A DNA stretch of 6,772 nucleotides from Robiginitomaculum sp. (lineage in GTDB: Bacteria; Pseudomonadota; Alphaproteobacteria; Caulobacterales; Maricaulaceae), in contig JAKITZ010000131.1 in NCBI GenBank assembly GCA_021647805.1, positions 1 to 6,772 of the forward strand. The letters run 5' to 3'. The translations under genes and the position numbers were made by a program. Below are positions 1 through 5,131 of this stretch, in pieces (the first letter of the stretch is position 1; each line of letters opens with the position of its first letter). The notes below the pieces were generated by a model. It saw only the letters and a program-made list of their open reading frames with translations, searched no databases and was not told the DNA's origin.

Positions 1-2
1 TA

Positions 3-509
3 GGCGAAGTAGTAAAAATGATTTCCGATATTGCCGAGCAAACTAACTTATTGGCATTAAATGCAACTATTGAAAGTGCCAGAGCCGGTGAGGCCGGACG
101 AGGCTTTGCAGTGGTTGCTTCGGAAGTTAAAGCGCTTGCCAGTCAGACCAGCAAAGCTACCGAAGAGATCGGTGCACAAGTAAGCCAAATTCAAAAAGCT
201 ACCAAGGATGCGGTGGTTTCGATGGGCGAGATCGGAACGCGTATTAAACGTATTCATGAAAGTTCATCAGTAATAGCTGCAACTATGGAAGAACAAGGTG
301 CGGCAACTAATGAAATAGCCAGAAATGTTCAAGAAGCAGCGTCAGGTACAGAAGAGGTTAGCCGCAATATTGTCGGCGTTAATCAGGCTTCGGACGAGTC
401 TAGTGCTGCTGCTGGTGAAGTGACCAATGCCGCTGGTGAGTTGTCACAACAAGCAGAAATTCTAAAGATTGAGGTTTCTGAATTTATCCAGAAAGTTAGA
501 GCCGGATAA
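3..509 (+). CDS. Methyl-accepting chemotaxis protein, C-terminal signalling domain (5'-truncated by window)
   Basis: The frame is open from the left edge, so the true start lies upstream; the ATG at 18 is an internal methionine. Visible sequence includes the highly conserved hairpin tip of the MCP cytoplasmic domain (AEQTNLLALNATIESARAGE, then GRGFAVVASEVKALA), which contacts CheA and CheW. A long heptad-type helix returns from the tip and carries a Gln/Glu/Ala-rich stretch (EEQGAATNEIARNVQEAA) typical of adaptation (methylation) sites. The protein ends LKIEVSEFIQKVRAG, the usual short end of alphaproteobacterial MCPs, with no CheR-docking NWETF-type pentapeptide. The product is expected to form dimers in chemoreceptor arrays and modulate CheA kinase. 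The sensor domain, transmembrane segments and ligand cannot be known from this part. No clear terminator follows the stop. Confidence 0.96.
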   Translation, partial: GEVVKMISDIAEQTNLLALNATIESARAGEAGRGFAVVASEVKALASQTSKATEEIGAQVSQIQKATKDAVVSMGEIGTRIKRIHESSSVIAATMEEQGAATNEIARNVQEAASGTEEVSRNIVGVNQASDESSAAAGEVTNAAGELSQQAEILKIEVSEFIQKVRAG

Positions 510-516
510 CATTCGT

Positions 517-544
517 TTGGAATGATGAGTTCCTCCGCAATAAT
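517..544 (+). promoter_or_regulatory. Candidate sigma70-type promoter for the glycosyltransferase gene
   Basis: TTGGAA at 517-522 (4/6 to TTGACA) and AATAAT at 539-544 (5/6 to TATAAT) are separated by 16 bases. They lie in the gap between the MCP stop and the glycosyltransferase start. Initiation would fall near 551 and give a leader of roughly 47 nt. This is a consensus match by eye only; read-through from the MCP gene is an alternative. Confidence 0.35.
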
Positions 545-574
545 GACTCGCGTCTCGGGCGATACTGTAATACC

Positions 575-593
575 GTTCCCGTATCGGGAGAAC
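575..593 (+). promoter_or_regulatory. Leader hairpin overlapping the Shine-Dalgarno of the glycosyltransferase
   Basis: TCCCG (577-581) pairs perfectly with CGGGA (585-589) across a TAT loop. The pairing can extend by GTT (575-577) with AAC (591-593) if two bases are bulged. The 3' arm contains the probable ribosome binding site GGGAG (586-590), which lies seven bases before the GTG start at 598 and supports that start. If it folds, the hairpin would partly hide the ribosome binding site. A regulatory role is inference. Confidence 0.35.
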
Positions 594-597
594 AGGT

Positions 598-2109
598 GTG
601 GTAAACAGGGAAAAAACCCCCGGTTTACAGACAGCATTAAATTTACAATCCGGCGCAAGTTCGGACGATGCTGATCATTTAAGGGGGGTAGACGGCGCGA
701 AGATAATTCGGGTGCGTGATAGTGAAGCCTATCGCGCAGGGTTTGATCTTGCACAAAAACTGCCACATTTTTCAGCAGCCGGCGGAGTTACCGTTGGGCA
801 ATGGGTTGTGTTATTGGTGTTGGTCGCACTTTTTGTGTCTGCACTAGTAATCGCGCCGGGGGCGGTGTTGCATTCTTTGCAAATCCTCTTAGTCACCATT
901 TTTTGGTTTGCGATCTGCTTTCGAGCTGCTCTGCTGTTTACACATTATTGGCCGAAAAACACCAATTCCAGCACGCCGGACGTTAGCTATGCTTCAGAAG
1001 ATTTACCAATATATACGTTATTATTGCCGGTCTATGATGAGGCTAAAATACTGCCAGAGTTGGTAAAGTCTATTAAGAGAATGGATTACCCAACAAATTT
1101 ATTGGACATAAAGTTATTACTTGAAGCCGGTGATGAAACCACGTTGGCCGCGGCACGCAAGCTTAATTTACCAAGTAATTGGCAAGTGTTGATTGTTCCT
1201 GACATTGGCCCGCGTACCAAACCAAAGGCTTTGAATGTCGGTTTGGCCAGAGCAAAAGGCTCTTTTGTAACAATATATGACGCAGAGGATCGCCCGGATC
1301 CGGCGCAATTACGCGCAGCGGTTAGCGCCTTTGCCAATGATGATGGCAACATGGCCTGTGTTCAGGCGCCGCTTGGGTATTACAATGCTGATCACAACTG
1401 GATCACCAAACAATTCTCTTTGGAATATAATGCACAGTTCAAGGTTATACTTCCGGCTTTGGTGCGCCTTGGCATTGCTTTTCCGCTGGGTGGAACCAGC
1501 AACCATTTTCGAAAGTCAGCCTTGGAGCAAACCAGAGGTTGGGATCCGTTTAATGTTACAGAAGATGCAGATCTTGGGTTTCGGTTGGCAAAAATGGGTT
1601 GGCGGGCAGGGGTGATCTCGCCGCCAACCATGGAAGAAGCTACAGCGCGTGTTCGGCCATGGATCGGACAGCGATCAAGGTGGATCAAGGGCTTTATACA
1701 GACGTTGATAGTGCATTTAAGAGGTGGTTTGCCCGGTGGTAAGCCTATTCATACGTTTGGTTTTTTCTCTGTCCTTGGGCTGGCGGTTTTTTCAGCGTTT
1801 AGTCATGGGTTCTTATTGCTAGCTTTTTGTTTGTGTTTGTTGAATTGGGCACTTGGCGGGCCTGCAACCTTATCGGGGACTGATTATTTGTTGGCAAGCT
1901 CTGGTGTTGCTATGGCTTGGGTTTTACTGTTAGCGGGGTGTCATACGGTTGGGAAATGGCAGAGCTTTTGGAGTATTATTAGTTCGGTGTTTTATTGGCC
2001 GCTACAAACTTGGGCAGCATTGCGGGCTGCTATTGAGCTGTTTTACAAGCCGTTTTATTGGGAAAAAACCGATCACGGACATTCCTTGGACGAAGCGGCT
2101 GATAAATAA
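598..2109 (+). CDS. Membrane-bound family 2 (GT2) glycosyltransferase, cellulose-synthase/NfrB-like
   Basis: This 503-aa inner-membrane enzyme is expected to transfer a sugar from a nucleotide-sugar donor, probably in exopolysaccharide or surface-glycan synthesis; product and donor are unknown. An N-terminal region of about 65 residues with no motif I recognise precedes two membrane segments (about 68-86 and 92-115). The GT-A domain opens with YTLLLPVYDEA (139-149). It carries the donor/metal motif YDAED (227-231), the TED motif with its probable catalytic Asp (321-323) and QRSRW (358-362), the set seen in processive beta-glycosyltransferases such as BcsA. Three or so further membrane segments follow (about 385-418, 427-449, 456-475). 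The tail FYWEKTDHGHS is common in alphaproteobacterial members. The GTG start at 598 is chosen for the GGGAG seven bases upstream. All catalytic motifs are present. There is no PilZ domain, so direct c-di-GMP control is not indicated. No polysaccharide-operon partner is adjacent. Confidence 0.93.
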   Translation: MVNREKTPGLQTALNLQSGASSDDADHLRGVDGAKIIRVRDSEAYRAGFDLAQKLPHFSAAGGVTVGQWVVLLVLVALFVSALVIAPGAVLHSLQILLVTIFWFAICFRAALLFTHYWPKNTNSSTPDVSYASEDLPIYTLLLPVYDEAKILPELVKSIKRMDYPTNLLDIKLLLEAGDETTLAAARKLNLPSNWQVLIVPDIGPRTKPKALNVGLARAKGSFVTIYDAEDRPDPAQLRAAVSAFANDDGNMACVQAPLGYYNADHNWITKQFSLEYNAQFKVILPALVRLGIAFPLGGTSNHFRKSALEQTRGWDPFNVTEDADLGFRLAKMGWRAGVISPPTMEEATARVRPWIGQRSRWIKGFIQTLIVHLRGGLPGGKPIHTFGFFSVLGLAVFSAFSHGFLLLAFCLCLLNWALGGPATLSGTDYLLASSGVAMAWVLLLAGCHTVGKWQSFWSIISSVFYWPLQTWAALRAAIELFYKPFYWEKTDHGHSLDEAADK

Positions 2110-2174
2110 ACCTCAAAACCCAAATCCCTCTTGTTTGTCGCTAATAGCTGTGGCATATCCGCCGCTCGAACTTT

Positions 2175-2190
2175 GCTAATCTATATTAGC
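2175..2190. repeat. Short perfect inverted repeat upstream of tRNA-Ala
   Basis: GCTAAT (2175-2180) and ATTAGC (2185-2190) are perfect complements around CTAT, in the gap between the glycosyltransferase stop and the tRNA. No T-run follows, so it does not look like an intrinsic terminator. It could be a weak operator or chance. No convincing tRNA promoter was found in this gap. Confidence 0.3.
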
Positions 2191-2247
2191 GTCCAAGCCG
2201 GTGCTTTAAGGTTTTGGGGGTTAGTACAGAGCGGTGATAAATGGTTC

Positions 2248-2323
<76 letters not shown>

Positions 2324-2350
2324 TTCTTTTTTGTCCTATCGCAATGCTGA

Positions 2351-2408
2351 CGCTTGCTACTTGAGCGCAGGTTCCGGTTCGATCTTATAGCTCTCACCTC
2401 CACCATTC
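2351..2408 (+). repeat. Degenerate direct copy of the tRNA-Ala 3' half (candidate attachment-site scar)
   Basis: Words from the tRNA recur here in the same order: CGCTTGC (2272-2278 and 2351-2357), AGGT (2291-2294 and 2369-2372), CGGTTCGAT (2298-2306 and 2375-2383) and CTCCACCATTC (2316-2326 and 2398-2408). The last match runs three bases past the encoded CCA. The offset drifts only from +77 to +82, consistent with small indels. The stem partners are lost, so this is not a working tRNA. Partial tRNA 3'-end duplications are typical products of site-specific integration, so an att remnant is the leading inference. A decayed tandem tRNA is the alternative. Confidence 0.55.
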
Positions 2409-2409
2409 A

Positions 2410-2427
2410 GTCCAGCGTAAACTGGAC
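2410..2427. terminator. Hairpin downstream of the recombinase gene, possible weak terminator
   Basis: GTCCAG (2410-2415) and CTGGAC (2422-2427) form a perfect six-base stem around CGTAAA. It sits about 17 bases beyond the stop of the minus-strand recombinase gene and between it and the tRNA. There is no T-run after it on the minus strand, so it is at best a weak or factor-dependent terminator. A recombinase binding site is another possibility. Confidence 0.3.
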
Positions 2428-2444
2428 GTATTTATTTCCGCAAC

Positions 2445-4082
2445 TTAATGCCGTAGTTTCCGTGGGTTAGTGGTGACGTTAACCCGACGCAGTCTTGATA
2501 TCGGAAGGTCAGCAGGCTGTTTTCCGTTCAAAATGTCTTCAATAATGCTAGGAGCTAAATACCCAAAGGGGATTAACCGCTTCGCATCCGCATGATGCAT
2601 ATTGATTTTAGCTGCAAACTTTATGATAGACTCAATACTCCCATCTAATAATCCCAAGCGTAATGCGTGGGCTTGAGCCACAAGTTTTATTAGCTTTGCA
2701 TCAATATTGGCGCCGCCGATTATCATTTTCATTTCATGACCCCGTCGTTTGATCTGTATGGGAATATTGATAGTTGGCGCAGGCTTAATGGAGACTTCTA
2801 GTAATTCTTCAAGATAAGCTATCTTACATTTCACTAGCACATTGTCTTTTGAGATAATGATGGATTGAATTATTAGGCGGTATAAATCACCCAGTTCATG
2901 CAGTTGTTTGTTTTTGATTGCATCAGCAAGTTTGCAGCCGTGGCCAAATAGGTTAGGCAATGTTTCTGCGTTGATTGGACTCGTATCAATCCAGTTCAAC
3001 AAGTTTTTCTGATTTTGAAACTGTTTAACCAAAGATGCTTTGATCAGGTTTTCTATCATTTCAGCTGGAATGCGCCAGCCAGTATTATTATCACCTTGTT
3101 TCAGGCCTCGGGAAATATAATACCGATATCGTTTGCCGGACTTACAAGCATGTGATGTTGATAGCGTGTTACCATCGGCCGTTTGTATCAACCCCAATAG
3201 AGGGTTAGGCGATCTAGCATTCTTCTGGTTTTTTCTGGTAACAGCATTTGCTTTTAGTAAGCTTTGAACATTTTCCCATATTTTTTGATCAACAATAGCG
3301 TCATGCCGGCCTTCATATACCTTGTCTTTGTGAACCAGCTTTCCCGTATAAAGCGGGTTCTTAAGCAGCGTATAGAGATGTCCACGCGTGAAGGGTCTGT
3401 TACCGGTTCTGTTTCCGTGCTTATCGATTCTGGCTTTGGTCTTTATGCCCAGCCGATTAAGCTCAGCCTGTACAAACCGCACATTCTTGAGTTTTAGATA
3501 GAGAGCAAATATCTTACGGACGTTGCGTGCTTCATCCCCTTCAACAACCAGCTTCTTATCAACATTGATATATCCAAGCGCAGGCGGTCCGCCCATCCAC
3601 ATGCCTTTCTTCTTTGAGGCGGCGATCTTATCGCGAATCCGTTCGGCTGTGACCTCGCGTTCAAACTGGGCAAAGGACAGCAGGACATTTAGCGTTAATC
3701 TTCCCATTGAGCTTGTTGTGTTAAAAGCCTGTGTAACAGATACGAAGCTCACATTATGCTCATCAAACACATCAACCAATTTGGCAAAATCGGTCAATGA
3801 TCGCGTTAAGCGGTCTACCTTGTAGACAACAATCACATCTCCAAGCCCTTTTTTGATGGCCACAATAAGCTGTTGCAAGGCCGGCCTGTCCATATGACCA
3901 CCTGATATACCGCCATCATCATAATGTGCCGGGTTGAGTTTCCAGCCTAACCCGATCTGGGAGGCTATATAGGCGCTGCAGGCTTCGCGCTGGGCTTGCA
4001 AAGAGTTAAACTCCTGATCAAGCCCTTCCTCATGGGACTTACGGGTATAAATAGCGCACCGGAAGGTTTTTTGTGCGCTCAT
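2445..4082 (-). CDS. Large serine recombinase (resolvase/invertase-type site-specific recombinase)
   Basis: This 545-aa DNA recombinase is predicted to cut and rejoin DNA through a serine-phosphodiester link. The N-terminal resolvase domain (about 8-155) has YTRKS with nucleophile Ser16 and Arg14, the DDGGISG motif (55-61), VDRLTR (89-94) and FEREVTAERIRD (140-151). A recombinase domain follows (about 160-280, including HLYTLLKNPLYTGK), then a long C-terminal region. The start at 4082 is preferred over the in-frame ATG at 4127 because GGAGGGG (4096-4090) lies seven bases upstream and ATGA overlaps the DUF2924 stop. The usual zinc-ribbon cysteine pairs are absent: at 310-321 the sequence is SHACKSGKRYRY, as I recall for this subfamily. 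The C-terminus has an HTH-like stretch (SIESIIKFAAKINMHHADAKRL, in 482-503), but the final residues (VNVTTNPRKLRH) do not resemble the W..Q...LGF end I expect. The target site is unknown. No disabling mutation is seen. Confidence 0.95.
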   Translation of the reverse strand: MSAQKTFRCAIYTRKSHEEGLDQEFNSLQAQREACSAYIASQIGLGWKLNPAHYDDGGISGGHMDRPALQQLIVAIKKGLGDVIVVYKVDRLTRSLTDFAKLVDVFDEHNVSFVSVTQAFNTTSSMGRLTLNVLLSFAQFEREVTAERIRDKIAASKKKGMWMGGPPALGYINVDKKLVVEGDEARNVRKIFALYLKLKNVRFVQAELNRLGIKTKARIDKHGNRTGNRPFTRGHLYTLLKNPLYTGKLVHKDKVYEGRHDAIVDQKIWENVQSLLKANAVTRKNQKNARSPNPLLGLIQTADGNTLSTSHACKSGKRYRYYISRGLKQGDNNTGWRIPAEMIENLIKASLVKQFQNQKNLLNWIDTSPINAETLPNLFGHGCKLADAIKNKQLHELGDLYRLIIQSIIISKDNVLVKCKIAYLEELLEVSIKPAPTINIPIQIKRRGHEMKMIIGGANIDAKLIKLVAQAHALRLGLLDGSIESIIKFAAKINMHHADAKRLIPFGYLAPSIIEDILNGKQPADLPISRLRRVNVTTNPRKLRH

Positions 4083-4525
4083 GACAAAACCCCTCCATTC
4101 AATCCGAAGAAGCGCGGGCCAGACCACCGCACTCCTGTGATGGCGTGGGCAACAGCTGACAATGACGTGTAGTGCTCACCGCTCCATTCAAAACTGTTCT
4201 CGATAACCATAACCGTGTGGGTTTTACCGTTCCACTCACGAATGAGTTGGTTGCCTGTTTGTGTTTTTGGTTTTGACGGTACGAGATCAGCGTTATCAAT
4301 TGTGCTGCTTGAGATGCGCAACAGTTTCTTGGAAGTAGAAGCCTTCAACTTACCGTAGGCTCGTTCTTGGTAATGGTAAGACAGGCCGCGCTGTAATGTA
4401 ATGTTTCGGGCACCTTTTAGAGGCGGGTAGTTAAAGACCTTCATCCATTGCGACAACAAACTTTCACGATCAAGAGCGTGGAGGCGGCTTAATTCCGACT
4501 CTAGCCTTTCTTCTGATCTCCGCAT
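4079..4525 (-). CDS. DUF2924 family protein of recombinase cassette
   Basis: This 148-aa protein has unknown biochemical function. Its N-terminal part (about 4-62, SEERLESELSRLHALDRESL onward, then LQRGLSYHYQERAYGKL) is helical and basic. A variable Ser/Thr/Lys linker follows. The conserved C-terminal module has LIREWNGKTHTVMV (94-107), FEWSGEHYTSLSAVAHAITG (112-131) and RWSGPRFFGL (133-142), the DUF2924 signature. It starts with ATG overlapping the DUF3489 stop by one base (TAATG) and ends overlapping the recombinase start by four (ATGA), so translational coupling is likely. It has only a weak Shine-Dalgarno of its own. The C-terminal module resembles RAMA/DUF4357-type small domains found beside DNA-modifying enzymes; that link is my inference from the pattern. 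A DNA-binding or recombinase-accessory role fits the context. It has no signal peptide or membrane segment. Confidence 0.9.
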   Translation of the reverse strand: MRRSEERLESELSRLHALDRESLLSQWMKVFNYPPLKGARNITLQRGLSYHYQERAYGKLKASTSKKLLRISSSTIDNADLVPSKPKTQTGNQLIREWNGKTHTVMVIENSFEWSGEHYTSLSAVAHAITGVRWSGPRFFGLNGGVLS

Positions 4526-4788
4526 TATTTGGCTTCAGATACGCGAATAATATAGCGGCTGGTTTTACCGTCTTCCTGCCCACGTTCAATTGGGTATCCG
4601 CGTTTTCTTAGGTCTGTCATTGCTGCACTTGATGTGTGGCGTTGCCAACCCAGACGCTCGCTAATTTGACCAAGTGTCGCCCCGGTTTTACGGCTAAGTA
4701 AACCCACGAGCTTCTCTTGCTTGGTACCCTTGCGCGGCGGGTTGGTGGTTTCGGTATTAATGTCGATTTGTTCAAGTATCGTTGTCAT
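4525..4788 (-). CDS. DUF3489 family small winged-helix-like protein
   Basis: This is an 87-aa probable DNA-binding protein. A low-complexity N-terminus (TETTNPPRKG) precedes GTKQEKLVGLLSRKTGATLG (21-40), then QISERLGWQRHTSSAAMTDL (41-60), which fits a helix-turn-helix with the recognition helix near 50-63. A wing-like strand pair follows (GYPIERG...SRYIIRV, about 64-83). This matches the DUF3489 pattern. The ATG at 4788 is preferred because GGAG lies six bases upstream (4798-4795); the in-frame GTG at 4812 would add eight residues but lacks a ribosome binding site. It is first in the three-gene cassette and its stop overlaps the DUF2924 start (TAATG). It could repress the cassette or act as a directionality or accessory factor for the recombinase. 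Both ideas are inference from size, fold and position. Confidence 0.87.
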   Translation of the reverse strand: MTTILEQIDINTETTNPPRKGTKQEKLVGLLSRKTGATLGQISERLGWQRHTSSAAMTDLRKRGYPIERGQEDGKTSRYIIRVSEAK

Positions 4789-5073
4789 TTTAGTCTCCGG
4801 TTTCGCGATCACAAAATGTGAGCGCTGCTACGAAGACAAGACCCTCGCATAACGGGCCGTACCGACACTACCGCTTCCTTTGCAGGGAAAGTCCAGTGAT
4901 GTTTTACAGGAATTTCAAATCTTACGATTTTTCTCAAATAAACTAGGCAAATTCTACGGAAGTAAGGCTTGTTAAGTTTGTATGTGCCCGCTTTAGAAAC
5001 TGCGATATATGATCAACTTGGCCAACCTGATCGACGTATTTTGCTGTGGAAACCTTTCAACTGCATAGGTTCG

Positions 5074-5095
5074 CCCCTTGATAAGGGTGTTTTTT
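5074..5095 (+). terminator. Intrinsic-terminator-like hairpin upstream of FG-GAP gene
   Basis: CCCTT (5075-5079) and AAGGG (5083-5087) form a five-base stem around GAT, followed by TG and six T (5090-5095). The shape fits a short rho-independent terminator on the plus strand, but no plus-strand gene precedes it within the intergenic region. It could insulate the FG-GAP gene from upstream transcription, attenuate it, or be incidental. Confidence 0.4.
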
Positions 5096-5106
5096 CATGT
5101 TAATTT
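5078..5106 (+). promoter_or_regulatory. Candidate promoter for FG-GAP gene
   Basis: TTGATA (5078-5083, 5/6 to TTGACA) is 17 bases from TAATTT (5101-5106, 3/6 to TATAAT). Initiation near 5113 would leave a short leader holding the ribosome binding site GGGGGG (5121-5126), five bases before the ATG. The -35 word lies inside the terminator-like hairpin, so at most one of the two readings may be functional. Confidence 0.25.
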
Positions 5107-5131
5107 GTGAAGTTATCAACGGGGGGTTTTT

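Larger units (their letters stand above)
2351..4788 (-). mobile_element. Putative recombinase cassette (DUF3489-DUF2924-large serine recombinase), boundaries unproven
   Basis: Three overlapping minus-strand genes ending in a large serine recombinase lie beside a tRNA gene and a partial copy of its 3' half. From memory, this trio recurs in alphaproteobacterial genomes, often in islands and prophage-like regions. The left limit given is the tRNA-like repeat and the right limit is the first gene of the cassette; neither is a demonstrated element end. I found no matching repeat to the right of the cassette, so it may be a remnant, a resident recombination module, or part of an element whose other boundary lies outside the window. 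Confidence 0.4.
4789..5131. other. Divergent intergenic region between recombinase cassette and FG-GAP gene
   Basis: These 343 bases contain no open reading frame with a plausible start and family match. They should hold the promoter of the minus-strand cassette and that of the FG-GAP gene. On the minus strand I saw TTG-type -35 words (for example TTGAAA near 4914-4919) but no good -10 at proper spacing, so I call none. On the plus strand a terminator-like hairpin and an overlapping promoter candidate lie near 5074-5106. I recognise no riboswitch, small RNA or copy of the tRNA end here. If the cassette was inserted, its right junction is likely in this stretch. Confidence 0.6.

Noticed and set aside
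383..766. Minus-strand 127-codon open frame spanning the MCP end and the glycosyltransferase start
   Set aside because: It lies opposite two well-supported genes, has no recognisable motif, and is an antisense shadow.
1277..1615. Plus-strand 112-codon frame, and minus-strand frames between 1086 and 1688
   Set aside because: All lie inside the glycosyltransferase catalytic domain, whose own frame carries YDAED, TED and QRSRW. These frames have no family features.
2111..2219. CCTCAAAACC (2111-2120) and GGTTTTGGGG (2210-2219) as a long-range stem
   Set aside because: Nine of ten Watson-Crick pairs plus one wobble across 89 bases of simple sequence. There is no supporting structure and it is probably chance.
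3523..3825. Plus-strand 100-codon frame opposite the recombinase catalytic domain
   Set aside because: It is antisense to conserved resolvase motifs and has no ribosome binding site or recognisable motif.
4083..4127. Upstream in-frame ATG at 4127 as recombinase start
   Set aside because: It would add 15 residues encoded inside the conserved DUF2924 end. The ATG at 4082 has a strong GGAGGGG at seven-base spacing and the ATGA overlap.
4789..4812. GTG at 4812 as DUF3489 start
   Set aside because: There is no Shine-Dalgarno upstream, while ATG 4788 has GGAG at six bases.
5067..5079. AGGTTCG near 5067 as a second tRNA-derived attachment site at the right of the cassette
   Set aside because: Only seven bases match and neither the CCA end nor the following T-arm bases are present, so it is not better than chance.
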